Position numbers and translations under genes: made by a program
The notes under the pieces: generated by a model
What the model was told of the DNA's origin: nothing
Databases searched by the model: none
Seen by the model: only the letters and a program-made list of their open reading frames with translations
Shown here: one piece after another, positions 17,375-28,000 of the stretch
Position numbering within the stretch: position 1 is the first letter of the stretch
How the letters are laid out: each line of letters begins with the position of its first letter
Source: Calditrichia bacterium
GTDB taxonomy: Bacteria > Calditrichota > Calditrichia > RBG-13-44-9 > J075
Direction of reading: 5' to 3'
NCBI GenBank assembly: GCA_028284445.1
Contig: JANQRS010000005.1
Coordinates: forward strand, 1 to 64,000
Length of the DNA: 64,000 nt

Positions 17375-19669
17375 CTAGATCTGCATGAGTGTTGCCCAGG
17401 TGCGCCAATTCAGGCGCCGGCGGAATTCTGACCATGATTTCCCAGGAAGTGCATATGGCAATCGATTGGCGTTCGGCTCATCCCAGCTATTATTCACACC
17501 GCTTAGATCCCAGAGTAAATCCCGCCCGTCAAAGCCCGATTCAATTATCAAGCCCGCCGGCTCTTTTCCATTCTCAATATAGGTATTGCCGTGGATCCAA
17601 TTATTATCGGGTGAGGGGTCAACGTCGTAAATTGTGCCCGGCTCATAAACCATATCGAGATGAATCATGGCGATGCCGAATGAGTTGTTCTCGGAGATAG
17701 TGTTACCGGTAACCTCAACGCTGTCCGCGCCCAGGATCATTATGCCGGTGCCCGGTGGCACTTTGCTCACGATGGCGGTAGGGTCACCAAAATTCGGATG
17801 ATTGTTTTCATGAATGCGATTGTTAACGACCCGGCAATTACTGGAAACCTTGGATGGATTGTTCGGCAAAAGGAAGACCAGTATGCCGCCGGTGTTGTTA
17901 TAGACTTCGTTGTTTTCGACCAGGGCATTGATGGAATTTTCAATTTCGATACCAGTTACGTTCAAGTAGGCGCGAGAATCGCGAACAACAATGTCCCGCG
18001 ATTGCCCCACGTAAATACCGGCATCGCGTGCACCGGCCACAGAGCATCGTTCTACAGTTACGCCGATGCAGCCAACCGGGTAGACGCCATAAAGACCGGG
18101 ATTGTCGCAATGAACATCGCGGAAGGTGACATTCTTCGCGCCGTCCAGCATCAAAGCATTAGCGGTGTAATTTCGGACAATAAACTGACGAATTTCAAAA
18201 TCACTGCCGGAACCAATCAGTCCATCAGAAAGAATGTTTTTGCCATCAAGGATAGGGCGATTGTCATTGGTCCCCTTGCCGAGAAGGGTAATTCCGGATT
18301 TGTCTAACGTTAACGTTTCATGATAGATGCCGGGCATGACCAGCACAGTATCACCGGCTTCCGCATGATTCAGACCATCCTGTATGCGGTCGCCGTTTTG
18401 AATAATCAAGGTATTGCCGCGACGCTCCGGCTTCGGACGTTCAACTTGTTTGGCCGGGACGAAGGAAGCAAGTTCGGTGGATTGATTTTTTAATGGCGGA
18501 ACAACAGCCAGTCCTGAGGGGACTGAAGCCGGTATCGCCGGTTTCGCGGATTCATCGCTGAGCGAGTGCAGAAAAGCAACCAATGCCCTCTTTTCTTTGG
18601 GGGAGAGAGAGAATGCACGGATCTTGTCATCGAGATTGCTGAGATGCAGGCCGCGTCCCGAACCACCGCCTCCTGCATAAAAGTCGATCACTTCTTCCAG
18701 GGTATTGAAGATACCATTATGCATGTACGGTGCGGTTAATGCGACGTTGCGTAAGGTAGGCACTTTGAACGCGCGATTATACCCTTCACCGGCGAACTCA
18801 CCATGACCCATATCTGCCTCCATACCCGGCAGATCCGGAACGCCGATCACCTTAAAATCAGGATTGGCAAAAGTGGGCATGCCGTGGCATTCGAAACAGC
18901 GGGTTTTTAAAGAGCGAAAAAGGTTCAGTCCGGCCACTTCTTCGTGGTTCAAGGCCTTGGCATCTCCAGCAGCATACTGATCGAAGCGCGATTGATCGCT
19001 TATCAGGGTTTGCTCAAACACTGCAATCGCATAGCTTAAGTTCTTTTCAGTAATTGCAGCAGCGCCTTCTTCAGGAAAAGCCCGATTAAATTTCTCAACA
19101 TATTCCGGGATATCCCGCAGTTCTTTAATTAAGCTCTCAAGGTCTTGCCCCATTTCCGTGGGATCCTGAATCGGCTGAAGCGCTTGCTCTTCGAGGTCCG
19201 CCGCGCGTCCGTCCCAAAATTGCCGGTGATTATATACGGCATTCCATACGGTCGGGGAGCCTCGTCTCAAGATCGCGCCGCCACTCCGGGCCTTGCCGAG
19301 GCCTTTACCACCAATCCCAATGGAGAGTCCGACGTTATCCGAAAACCCGAGATCCGGATGATGGCAGTGGGCACAGGAAATGTCATTGTCGCGTGATAGA
19401 ACGGGATCAAAATATAGCAGGCGGCCCAATTCAATCTTTTCCGGCGAGGATGGATTGTCTGCTCGCACTCGCTTGGCCGGGAATGGACGCTTTAACCCAT
19501 CACTTGTTGAGATATTTGAGAAAAAATGCGCGGTACGCTCTGCCGGTTCGACTGAGCGATCATCCATTCCTGGTCTCGCCAAACTTGAGATAGGCGCATA
19601 AGCAAAGATCAAAATCAAGGCAGCTAACAGTCCGCCGGTGATAAGCAATTTTTTTGCTAAACCGTTCAT
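17375..19669 (-). CDS. Di-haem cytochrome c peroxidase (CCP/MauG) fused to a right-handed beta-helix domain
   Basis: 764 aa from ATG at 19669 (GGAGG 5 nt upstream; signal anchor [19 protein letters not shown]). Residues ~60-390 are a CCP/MauG-type domain with two haem motifs, CAHCH (99-103) and CFECH (258-262), plus [39 protein letters not shown] and [16 protein letters not shown]. After a Pro-rich linker, residues ~435-745 form a parallel beta-helix ([20 protein letters not shown]; repeated N/V ladders such as [57 protein letters not shown]). Periplasmic electron transfer joined to a carbohydrate-binding or lyase-like fold. Beta-helix proteins paired or fused with c-type cytochromes are known, from memory, but of unknown function. 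Confidence 0.9.
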   Translation of the reverse strand: MNGLAKKLLITGGLLAALILIFAYAPISSLARPGMDDRSVEPAERTAHFFSNISTSDGLKRPFPAKRVRADNPSSPEKIELGRLLYFDPVLSRDNDISCAHCHHPDLGFSDNVGLSIGIGGKGLGKARSGGAILRRGSPTVWNAVYNHRQFWDGRAADLEEQALQPIQDPTEMGQDLESLIKELRDIPEYVEKFNRAFPEEGAAAITEKNLSYAIAVFEQTLISDQSRFDQYAAGDAKALNHEEVAGLNLFRSLKTRCFECHGMPTFANPDFKVIGVPDLPGMEADMGHGEFAGEGYNRAFKVPTLRNVALTAPYMHNGIFNTLEEVIDFYAGGGGSGRGLHLSNLDDKIRAFSLSPKEKRALVAFLHSLSDESAKPAIPASVPSGLAVVPPLKNQSTELASFVPAKQVERPKPERRGNTLIIQNGDRIQDGLNHAEAGDTVLVMPGIYHETLTLDKSGITLLGKGTNDNRPILDGKNILSDGLIGSGSDFEIRQFIVRNYTANALMLDGAKNVTFRDVHCDNPGLYGVYPVGCIGVTVERCSVAGARDAGIYVGQSRDIVVRDSRAYLNVTGIEIENSINALVENNEVYNNTGGILVFLLPNNPSKVSSNCRVVNNRIHENNHPNFGDPTAIVSKVPPGTGIMILGADSVEVTGNTISENNSFGIAMIHLDMVYEPGTIYDVDPSPDNNWIHGNTYIENGKEPAGLIIESGFDGRDLLWDLSGVNNSWDEPNANRLPYALPGKSWSEFRRRLNWRTWATLMQI

Positions 19670-19736
19670 CGATCCTCCGAAAAGTGTCTCTTTCAAAATA
19701 TAGCAATTCTACGCAGATAAACAATTTGTCAAAGGT

Positions 19737-19763
19737 GTCACAAATGAGATTGCCGGATCGTCT
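19737..19763 (+). promoter_or_regulatory. ECF41 sigma-factor target promoter
   Basis: TGTCACA (19737-19743), exactly 16 nt, CGTC (19760-19763). This is the TGTCACA-N16-CGTC promoter described for ECF41 sigma factors, located ahead of the carboxymuconolactone decarboxylase-ECF41 operon, so the operon is probably self-activating. Confidence 0.85.
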
Positions 19764-19781
19764 CCTGAATGACGGAGTTGA

Positions 19782-19822
19782 CATCCCTCTATGTCCCCCT
19801 TCGAAGGGTGATGCAGGGGGAT
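19782..19822. repeat. Dispersed palindromic repeat, copy 1
   Basis: CATCCCTCTATGTCCCCC...TTCGAA...GATGCAGGGGGAT: imperfect palindrome centred on TTCGAA. A second, better matching copy lies at 63338-63378. It sits in the 5' untranslated leader of the decarboxylase-ECF41 operon, between promoter and ribosome-binding site. Confidence 0.75.
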
Positions 19823-19863
19823 ATCAACTCACAACTATCAACTATACCCAGGAGGAATTCCTC

Positions 19864-20433
19864 ATGCGTTTAACACCAATTGACAATCCGAAAGATCTCA
19901 TGACGCGACTTGCGTATCGCTATTCGAAGAAGATGTTTGGAAAAGTAATTACCCCAATGAAAGTGGTTTATGCCCGCGCCCCGAAAAGCCTGTGGCTGGC
20001 GAACAGTATGGGTAACTATGCTGAAAAAGGGATGTCATTGTCGAAAGAACTCAGCTATCTTTTGAAGGCGCATACAGCTGGTCTAAATGATTGCCATTTC
20101 TGCATCGACATTGCCCGGGCAATGGGGCAATCAAAACAGGTGAGCTTGAAAAAATTCTATGCCCTGCCGGACTACAAACACTCAGACTTGTTTGATGAAG
20201 CTGAACGGGCTGCTCTTGATTTTGTAACGGAAGCAACCACAAATCGCCGTGTCAGTGATGAATGCTTTACCAGCTTGCAACAGCATTTTACGGATTCGGA
20301 AATAGTGGAAATTACCATGCTCAACGCCATTGAGAATTTCTATAATTTCATCAACCTGCCATTGGAGATTGAGTCGGATGGGTTGTGTGCACTTCAATAT
20401 GAGGCTGAAGATGAACAAAACGGACGTCTTTAA
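19864..20433 (+). CDS. Carboxymuconolactone decarboxylase/AhpD-family protein
   Basis: 189 aa from ATG at 19864, preceded by AGGAGG about 8 nt upstream; an upstream extension of the frame would run through a palindromic repeat and is rejected. The family signature is the CxxC redox/proton-relay segment AGLNDCHFCIDIARA (C77, C80), typical of AhpD-like alkylhydroperoxidase or CMD proteins. It is the usual partner gene (COE set: CMD, oxidoreductase, epimerase) of ECF41 sigma factors, and it overlaps the sigma gene by 23 nt. Expected to be cytoplasmic, with a role in oxidative or thiol stress that is not experimentally defined for these pairs. Confidence 0.9.
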   Translation: MRLTPIDNPKDLMTRLAYRYSKKMFGKVITPMKVVYARAPKSLWLANSMGNYAEKGMSLSKELSYLLKAHTAGLNDCHFCIDIARAMGQSKQVSLKKFYALPDYKHSDLFDEAERAALDFVTEATTNRRVSDECFTSLQQHFTDSEIVEITMLNAIENFYNFINLPLEIESDGLCALQYEAEDEQNGRL

Positions 20434-21286
20434 TGCGCATCGAAATTTGCTGTTTTCGATTGCCTACCGAATGACCGGCAGCGTTATGGATGCTGAAGAT
20501 ATGGTGCAAGATACCTGGCTCAAGTGGGATGCAGTTGATCTAAAGGATGTAGCGCGCCCAAAAGCATTTCTCACTACCATGATTAGCCGCAGCTGTATCG
20601 ACTATTTGCGTTCCGCTCGCCTGAAACGGACCGATTATGTCGGTCCGTGGCTGCCGGAGCCGCTGGCCGGGGATGACGCCGCAGACGATCTGGCACTCAG
20701 CGATTCTCTTTCCATGGCTTTCCTGATGCTCCTGGAGAACCTCTCGCCTGTGGAGCGAGCCATATACATTCTTAGGGTCGCGTTTGTCCTCGACTATGAT
20801 GAAATCGCCGGTATTGTCGATAAATCTGCAGCCAATTGTCGCCAGATCCTCCGTCGCGCTCGCGAGAAACTGGATACCGGTCAGGGCCGCCGACAGGCGC
20901 GGAGGGCTGAGCATGAGTCACTGTTGAGCAACTTTATGAAGGTCTGCGAAGATGGCAATTTAGACGAACTGATCGCGCTGATGTCGAAAGACATCGTCCT
21001 TTATTCCGATGGTGGTGGTAAAGTGGTCGCGGCTCTCCGGCCACTGAACGGTGCAGAAAATGTTGCCCGATTCCTGCTGGGGATTTTGAAAAAAGCGCCG
21101 GCAGACCTAACGGTGCGTATAGCAACACTTAATGGCTCACTGTCTGTCCTGGCTATGTTAAATGGCAAGGTGATTTCAACAATGAGCCTGGCTATCAGCG
21201 ATGGAAAGATTGAGGTCATCCACATCATGCGGAATCCTGATAAGTTGCGCCATTTGCAGGGAATGGTAATGAAGATTGAAGATTGA
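20411..21286 (+). CDS. ECF41-family sigma factor with fused SnoaL-like regulatory domain
   Basis: 291 aa from ATG at 20411 (MNKTDVFNAHRNLLFSIAYR), overlapping the decarboxylase gene by 23 nt, so translation is probably coupled. Sigma region 2 (~5-70; AEDMVQDTWLKW, SCIDYLRSAR) and region 4 (~105-155; LSPVERAIYILR, YDEIAGIVDKSAANCRQILRRAREKL) are joined by the ECF41 linker motif WLPEP (80-84). The C-terminal ~125 residues are a SnoaL-like fold with DGGGK (200-204) and NPDKL (275-279), the motifs that in ECF41 proteins control activity in place of a separate anti-sigma factor. The stop codon lies inside a GAAGATT repeat that precedes the paralogue array. Target promoter: 19737-19763. Confidence 0.95.
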   Translation: MNKTDVFNAHRNLLFSIAYRMTGSVMDAEDMVQDTWLKWDAVDLKDVARPKAFLTTMISRSCIDYLRSARLKRTDYVGPWLPEPLAGDDAADDLALSDSLSMAFLMLLENLSPVERAIYILRVAFVLDYDEIAGIVDKSAANCRQILRRAREKLDTGQGRRQARRAEHESLLSNFMKVCEDGNLDELIALMSKDIVLYSDGGGKVVAALRPLNGAENVARFLLGILKKAPADLTVRIATLNGSLSVLAMLNGKVISTMSLAISDGKIEVIHIMRNPDKLRHLQGMVMKIED

Positions 21287-21291
21287 AGATT
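21271..21291 (+). repeat. GAAGATT x3 tandem repeat ahead of the paralogue array
   Basis: Three copies of a 7-bp unit overlapping the last codons and stop of the ECF41 gene. Similar in composition to the ATTGAA-type spacers between the five array genes. Confidence 0.7.
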
Positions 21292-21340
21292 GTTTTCAAG
21301 ATTTCATCCCCTTTGTCTAAGGTGCTTTTAGAAAGACTAA

Positions 21341-24300
21341 ATGCCCCGGGATGAAATAATGATTCACCAACGCTTACTTGCAGACAGCCTATTGTTGGCC
21401 TTGCGCATGCTTGCCTTGACAGCTTCGTTGCTCATTGGTCAAACGAAGTCTAATTTAATTCCATTCACCAAGTCCACACACCATTCCACAAATAAACAGG
21501 TCAATGCAGCCCTGAATAGCAACCAATGGAATTATTGGGTTCAATGGGACGGGCAGTCCGGCCGCAATCCGTACTCCGGTGATGCCGGCGGTCTGTATCC
21601 TAAAGGCAATGTCGGCGCCATCTTCGCCGACGGCATTATTTGGGGCGGTTATGTGCAAGACTCAACTTCTTCAAGGCCCTTGCGGGTGGGGGGCTCAACT
21701 TACGTAAGCGCGCAAGATCCCGGGCATATACTGGCTGGCGGTATCCCTGCCAATCCATCAGATAGCGACGTAAAAATATATCGGCTTCGTTCTGATTACG
21801 CATATGCCAGTGATGAGGTCTTAAGAAATGACGCAGCCCAGACTTTTCAGACACCGATTTCTCAAATTACCGGCGCATACGTTTTGGAATTGCGTAATCG
21901 CTATCGTACTGATTGGGAGAACTGGCCGGTGCACCTGGGCGCGCCTTATGTTGATACAAACATGAACGGAAGTTGGGACCCCGGAGTTGACACACCAGGT
22001 ATGCCCAATGCGCTTCAAACTATTTGGTTTGTCACCAATGATTTTGATGTAACAACCATACCACGGGATTTTTCTGGTTCTCCCGGCATCGGTTTGGAAA
22101 TTCAGCACACCCTTTGGACGGAGAAAATCCCTGGTTTGGAAAACGTGATTTTCCGGCGGGCGCGGATGATCAATAAATCAGCGTTTGATGTGCACGAGAT
22201 GTATATCGGCATTTGGGCGGATACCGATCTCGGCGATTTTGGAGATGATTTTGTTGGCTGCGATTCGTCACTATCCCTCGCGTATACCTACAATGGCAAT
22301 GATGTGGATTCCGAGTTCGCTGCCAATTTTCTAAAGCCGCCGGCTATTGGCCATTTACTCCTGCAGGGACCACGCGTTGACGCTCCGGGGCAGCGGGCTA
22401 TTTTTGATTTTCGTGACGTTGCTGATATGCAGAATCTCCCGCCATCCTCTTTTGTGTGGTTCGCCGCGGGAACACCCGTGCAGTGTGACGGATATGAGTA
22501 TGGATGGAGTATTGCTACTTACAATATCCTGAATGGCTTTGACAAAAAGCAATTTCGCCTCGAAGATCCTCGTCCCATGTTTGTTGGCTCCGGCCCCTTG
22601 CAGGGGCAAGTTACCAAATGGCCGCTTAACGGAGATCCTTTATTGGATCCTTTCGGATTTATCAGCGACATTGATGGCCAGGGCAGTAATTTCCCTCCGG
22701 GAGATCGCCGCTATTTTCTCTCAAGTGGTCCCTTTACCCTGGCCAGTAGTGACACCCAGGAAATTGTGCTTGCCATTCTCGGCGGAAATGATCAGGTAAA
22801 TGGCCGTTTTGGTGCCCTGGAAAACCTGAAGCATCTCGCTGCAAATCTCCAGCAGACGTACCGGGACTTGAATGCGTTTCCTTATGTCAATATCGATAAA
22901 CAATCAGATGCTGAAGAAACGACTCTCCGTATCGTATTGGATCTAAGGGATAGCTATGAAGCATTGAGCGCCTCATTCGAGGTTACTCCCGTCTCCGGCA
23001 ATTTATCATCAATTCGCGTTGATTTGTTCGATGATGGTATGCACGATGATAGCCTGGCCGGAGATGGCATTTGGGGTAGCCGCGAAATCCGTTTAAGCAA
23101 CCGTCGTTATCCGCATGAAGTTTCTCTGCTGTTGGACTCCAACCAGGGCAGTAAGCAATTTGATAATATTCAAGAGATGCTTTCTCTGCGCCCGACTCCG
23201 GAATTGATCAACTTCCGGCAAGTCTGGGAAAATGGCCGGCAAGATGGGCAGCTTAATCACGGGGAGACAGCTCACATTGCCTTCGACATGCTTCACAACG
23301 ATTATGTGAACCGAATTGAAAAGCTATCGATAAATGGCGTTGAAATTAAGGACATTAGCTTTAGGCCCCTCAATATTTTGCAAAGCGATGAGTTCAAGCT
23401 TGTTGTTGAAGCACCTGAGAATGTTGATTCGCTGACTTTCCTTTACAGTGTCGAATATGATCAATTCCTTACCATCGGGAGCATTACATTGCCTGTCCAT
23501 CCCTGGACGCCTACAGCTCTCTGGCGGGATATGCTAGAGGTCTTCTCGGTCCGTGCCAACGATAAGCATGCTGTGGCGCTGATTGCTGATGCTTTACAAA
23601 TTACCGGCGATATATATCAGATAGACTTCGGCACTGGAATTGCCGATAGCCAGACAGTATGGCACTTGACGAACTTGAGTAGCGGTGAATTGCTCCTGCA
23701 AAATCAGATTCCGGGAACTGATCAAAACGTTTCATTTCCAGTTGTCGACGGGGTCCAATTCCGAGTCAGTCAACCGCCTTTTGCTGTAAAGCACTTCCAA
23801 ACGGTCTCTAACGCTGTTGGAATTATTGATCCGCCTGTGCAGGGGACATTTATCTTCAATGACAATGGTTTTCCAACCCATGATGGCCAGTCGATAATCC
23901 GAGGTGTGAATGACCGCCCGGATGCCACTAGACAGCAGACCAATGGCAGCACCTGGGGGGTTCATACAGGAGGATCGGATCGTTTCTTGTATGAAACCTA
24001 TTTGGCGAGGGTGTTCAGTGGGGACAACCTTGATCGAGCCTTATCATACGATTTTGAGTTGCGTTTTACAGAAGCCGGAGGCTACGCAGCCTGGGCGTTT
24101 GAGAGCGGGGAAATAGGGGAAGTGCCCTTTGAACTATGGAATATTGGCATCAATACGCCTGATGATCCCACGGATGATTATCGCATGATTCCATGGGTGC
24201 GAAACGACGAAGATTTTGCTACCGGTCCAGAAGTTTTTAATATCAACGCGCTGGATCATGCTGTATCAGGCAGTGACAACGATCCGTATACTGACTGGAT

Positions 24301-24871
24301 CTATTGGCATGATCCTGAGGACAAGAGTCCTGGAGAGTCTGGTTATCAACAGTTTGTGGCCGACATGCAGGCTGGCATCTATCAATTTGAAAGCCTGGAG
24401 GTCATGGCGCGTACGGTCCTTGTAAATTGGAATGGCGGTGCGGTAAGTGATCCGGCTTTCCCGGAAAACCTGGATGCTGCTTTGCCGGAACCTGGCACTG
24501 TTTTTCGCATCATTATGCATAAACCACATTGGCCGGGCGATAGATTGCTGGTTGATACGGCACCGGCCTATCAACCAGAACTGTTTTACCCAAAGAGCTT
24601 TTCTCTGCTCCAAAATTATCCTAACCCCTTTAACCCGGAAACTACCATCGAATTTGCAATCCCTGGAGTTGCAACCGTAAAACTGGAGATATTCAATATG
24701 CTCGGCCAGCGGATTAGAACGCTGGTAGATGAATCCCTCGAACCAGCGGAATATCGCGTTTTGTGGGATGGAAGTACCGGCACTGGTGCCCAGGTCGCCA
24801 GCGGAATATATTTTTATCGCCTGAGCGCCGGGCGATTTGTAAAGACGCGGAAAATGATTTTGCTACGCTAA
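21341..24871 (+). CDS. Large secreted paralogue 1 of 5, T9SS-type sorting domain
   Basis: 1,176 aa. Start at 21341 or 21359 (MIHQRLLADSLLLALRMLALTASLLIG, a signal peptide). It lacks the MKNEKK-VPATA leader of the other four. Shared body: N-terminal NYWVQWDGQSGRNPYSGD; VIFRRARMINKSAFDVHEMY with acidic DTDLGDFGDDFVGCDS (Asp-rich, possibly calcium-binding); FPPGDRRYFLSSGPF; a DLFDDGMHDDSLAGDGIWGS motif like choice-of-anchor-type extracellular modules; RQQTNGSTWGVHTGG; WNIGINTPDDPTDDYRMIPW; DWIYWHDPEDKSPGESGYQQ. The last ~85 residues are a sorting domain: LLQNYPNPFNPETTIEFAI, LEIFNMLGQRIRTL, ASGIYFYRLSAGRFVKTRKM. Exported; function unknown. It has Cys residues (VGCDS, VQCDG) absent from most siblings. 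Confidence 0.88.
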   Translation: MPRDEIMIHQRLLADSLLLALRMLALTASLLIGQTKSNLIPFTKSTHHSTNKQVNAALNSNQWNYWVQWDGQSGRNPYSGDAGGLYPKGNVGAIFADGIIWGGYVQDSTSSRPLRVGGSTYVSAQDPGHILAGGIPANPSDSDVKIYRLRSDYAYASDEVLRNDAAQTFQTPISQITGAYVLELRNRYRTDWENWPVHLGAPYVDTNMNGSWDPGVDTPGMPNALQTIWFVTNDFDVTTIPRDFSGSPGIGLEIQHTLWTEKIPGLENVIFRRARMINKSAFDVHEMYIGIWADTDLGDFGDDFVGCDSSLSLAYTYNGNDVDSEFAANFLKPPAIGHLLLQGPRVDAPGQRAIFDFRDVADMQNLPPSSFVWFAAGTPVQCDGYEYGWSIATYNILNGFDKKQFRLEDPRPMFVGSGPLQGQVTKWPLNGDPLLDPFGFISDIDGQGSNFPPGDRRYFLSSGPFTLASSDTQEIVLAILGGNDQVNGRFGALENLKHLAANLQQTYRDLNAFPYVNIDKQSDAEETTLRIVLDLRDSYEALSASFEVTPVSGNLSSIRVDLFDDGMHDDSLAGDGIWGSREIRLSNRRYPHEVSLLLDSNQGSKQFDNIQEMLSLRPTPELINFRQVWENGRQDGQLNHGETAHIAFDMLHNDYVNRIEKLSINGVEIKDISFRPLNILQSDEFKLVVEAPENVDSLTFLYSVEYDQFLTIGSITLPVHPWTPTALWRDMLEVFSVRANDKHAVALIADALQITGDIYQIDFGTGIADSQTVWHLTNLSSGELLLQNQIPGTDQNVSFPVVDGVQFRVSQPPFAVKHFQTVSNAVGIIDPPVQGTFIFNDNGFPTHDGQSIIRGVNDRPDATRQQTNGSTWGVHTGGSDRFLYETYLARVFSGDNLDRALSYDFELRFTEAGGYAAWAFESGEIGEVPFELWNIGINTPDDPTDDYRMIPWVRNDEDFATGPEVFNINALDHAVSGSDNDPYTDWIYWHDPEDKSPGESGYQQFVADMQAGIYQFESLEVMARTVLVNWNGGAVSDPAFPENLDAALPEPGTVFRIIMHKPHWPGDRLLVDTAPAYQPELFYPKSFSLLQNYPNPFNPETTIEFAIPGVATVKLEIFNMLGQRIRTLVDESLEPAEYRVLWDGSTGTGAQVASGIYFYRLSAGRFVKTRKMILLR

Positions 24872-24872
24872 A

Positions 24873-24944
24873 GGATTGAAGGATTGAAGGATTGAAGGAT
24901 TGAAGGATTGAAGGATTGAAGGATTGAAGGATTGAAGGATTGAA
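24873..24944 (+). repeat. (GGATTGAA)9 tandem repeat, spacer 1-2
   Basis: Nine perfect copies of an 8-bp unit starting one base after the stop codon of paralogue 1. No sequence drift between units, so recent expansion is likely. Confidence 0.95.
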
Positions 24945-25055
24945 GGAATTTACCCATTTCTTTTGTGGACTATGCAATTTAATTTTCAGAAAATCGGCCA
25001 TCCCTTCTAAGATATTTGTAGATCGAAGAGTGAAATGACAAATGTCGAACGAGAA

Positions 25056-28000
25056 ATGACCAATAAAAAGAAAATAACTAGCTTGGTACCTGCCACTGCC
25101 ACATACCGCCAAGCGCCGACCGCTAACTGCAGCGCGTTCCTTCGCGCATCTTCGTGGTTGATCCTGTTCTTCACTCTGCCTTTGCTACCGCAATCAAAAG
25201 CAAACAAATTTCCAATGCAAAAAAGCTTGACCATACAAACTGATCAGGTTATTCGCGCTACCCTTAACACAAACGAGTGGAGCTATTGGGTGCTTTGGGA
25301 TGGGCAATCAGGCCGCAACCCGCTGACAGGCGATTCCGGTGGCTTATTTCCTTTTCGGCAAATCAGCTGCGTTTTTGCTGATGGCATTGTGTGGGGTGGT
25401 ATTGTAGATGATTCGACAAGTGCTCTTCCATTGCGGGTTGGTGGATCCACCTATATTAGCTCCAGCAGACCGGGACGTATCCTGCCTTCAGGAGAGGCTC
25501 AGGATCCAGCGCATGCGGAGGTGAGATTGTATCGCGTTCGCCCGGATTTTGCCTCGCTGACGGATATTCAATTGAGAAGTGATGCGGCTGAGCAATTCGA
25601 GAAATCGATTGTGTCCGTTACCGAGGCGGAAATTGAGCTGATTCGTAGCCGTTATCAGGCCGACTGGGAAGATTGGCCGGGAGATCTTGGGGCGCCATAC
25701 GTGGATGTGAACGAGAATGATGCCTGGGACCCCGGCACGGATATCCCCGGTATGGCAAATGCGCGGCAGACCATTTGGCATGTGACGAATGATTTGGATG
25801 TGGCAAATGTGCAGAATTGGAATGGCTCACTACCTTTAGGATTGGAGATTCAAAATACTTTCTGGATAAGCGATAATGCGTCATTGGATGACATCTTCTT
25901 TCGGCGGGTTCGGCTCATCAACAAATCCGGGTTTGATATCGATGATATGTATATCGGCATATGGTCCGACATGGACCTCGGTGATTTTGGCGATGACTTT
26001 GTTGGCTCCGATTCTTTGCTGGGTCTGGCATATGTCTACAACGGGGCCGATGAGGATAGGCAATATGCTGCAATCGGCCTACCTCCAGCGGCTGCGGGAC
26101 ATTTGTTATTGCAAGGCCCGCTTGTTGAGGCGCCCGGAGATGCCGCGATTTTTGATTTTCGTACTGTGACCGGCTACAGGAATCTCTCGGCAATAGGCTT
26201 CGGCTACCAGGCTGCCGGCTCGCCTCTAGGCGTTCCACCGCTGGGAGACTACCACTTTACGCTGGGCTGGTATAATCGACTTCGCGGTTATACGCCTACC
26301 TTTGACATTGCTAATCCAACACCACGGGAAATTGGATCTGGCCCAAGGCAAGGGCAACCAACAAAGTGGCCCTTGAGCGGAGACCCGGTTACAGATCCCA
26401 TGGGGCTTGCGGGGGATGTTGACGGCGCAGGCAATAACTTCCCGCCGGGTGATCGCCGCTATTGGATGTCGAGCGGCCCCTTTGTTTTAGCCGCAGGCGA
26501 TACACAGGAAATTGTTCTCGCTACCATCGGCGCATTAGACCATGTAAACGGACGATACGGCGGAATTACCAAACTGAAGACCGTGGCTGAAAATCTAAAG
26601 CAAGCATGGTTTGAGCAGAATGCGTATCCAGAAATAGATGTTCGGCTGACGCCCGGACGTAGCGAAACCACTGTGCAAATTCAGGTAGATCTGAGAAATA
26701 GCTATGATGCCTCATCCGCGAACATACAACTGAGTGATCCCGAAGGACGGGCGCCGGATATCGATATCTCCCTCTTTGATGACGGTCAGCACAGCGATGG
26801 TGTCGCGGGAGACAAGATATGGGGCAGCGTCCCGGTTACGGTGGCAAATCGGCGCTATCCGAATACAGCTACTCTGAAGCTCATCACTGAATCCGGCAAC
26901 AAGGAGTTTCCCGGCATTTCAGATGCCATCTCCCTGCGCCCTCGACCGCAATTAGTCAACGTGAGGCAGACCTGGGAAGACGGCCGCCAGGACAATTATG
27001 CTAATCATGGTGAGACCATCCATATATCCTATGACTTGTATTTTCCTGATGATGCAAATGATATTGAACAGCTAACTGTCAATGGTAATGGTATAGAGTC
27101 ACTCACTTTCCTCAACGATTCGCGCATAGTTAGCCCCGATTTCCGATTTACGGCTGTAGCGCCCCAAGTCGGCGATTCGCTGGCAATTAGTTGGCAGATG
27201 CAATATGACTTATTTCGAATCGACGGAGAGTTCAAAGTCCCTATCAAAATCTGGGATCCGACAACGCTCTGGCAGGATACTCTTGATGTCGTCAAGCAGA
27301 GCGGCAATGCCGCCAATCTCTTACCCATTATCGCCGATGCCTCTTTGATCACCGGAGATCAATATCTGGTAGAGTTTATGGAGGATCCCCTGGCAGATGA
27401 ACCACGCTGGCAACTGAGAAACGTGACAACCGCTGAGATACTGCTGGAAAATCAAACTGTTGCGGCAGACGCTTCACATCCGTTCCCTGTGGTAGACGGC
27501 ATCCAATTTCAGGTGACAACGCCTGGCGCGGGATTTCTTCATTTTCAAACTGTTGCCAATGCCGCCGGGCCTATCGACCCGCCAGTGCAGGCTGCATTAG
27601 CCTTTAGCAGCAATGGGTTTCCGACTCATGATGGTCAGCCTCTGATTCCGGGAGTCAATGATCGTCCGGATGCCAGCAGGCAACAAACCAACGGTAGCAC
27701 ATGGGGAATTCATACCGGTGGCACTACAGATCGCTCATACGTGGCATTTCTGGCGCAGGTGCTCCGCGGAGATAATGCCATCCGGGCACTGCCATTCGAT
27801 TATGAACTGCGCTTCACCGACAGTGAAAATTGGGCAAATGTCGGCGGAACCGTACGGCATGTCCCCTTCGAAATGTGGAATATTGGGAGCAACACCGTGG
27901 ATGACCCAAGCGACGACTTTCGTATGATTCCACTGGTTCTGGATGAGGTATCCTTTGCCCCCGGACGGGGCGTGTTTAATCTCAATCCGCTCGATCATGT

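Noticed and set aside
17798..18307. 169-codon plus-strand frame opposite the beta-helix domain
   Set aside because: It lies fully antisense to a well-supported gene and has no family features.
19654..19863. N-terminal extension of the decarboxylase from an upstream ATG
   Set aside because: It would run through the ECF41 promoter and a palindromic repeat; ATG 19864 with AGGAGG is far better.
24714..25112. Minus-strand frame with repeated FNPSILQS
   Set aside because: It is the complement of the (GGATTGAA)9 array read as protein; no codon signature or homologue expected.
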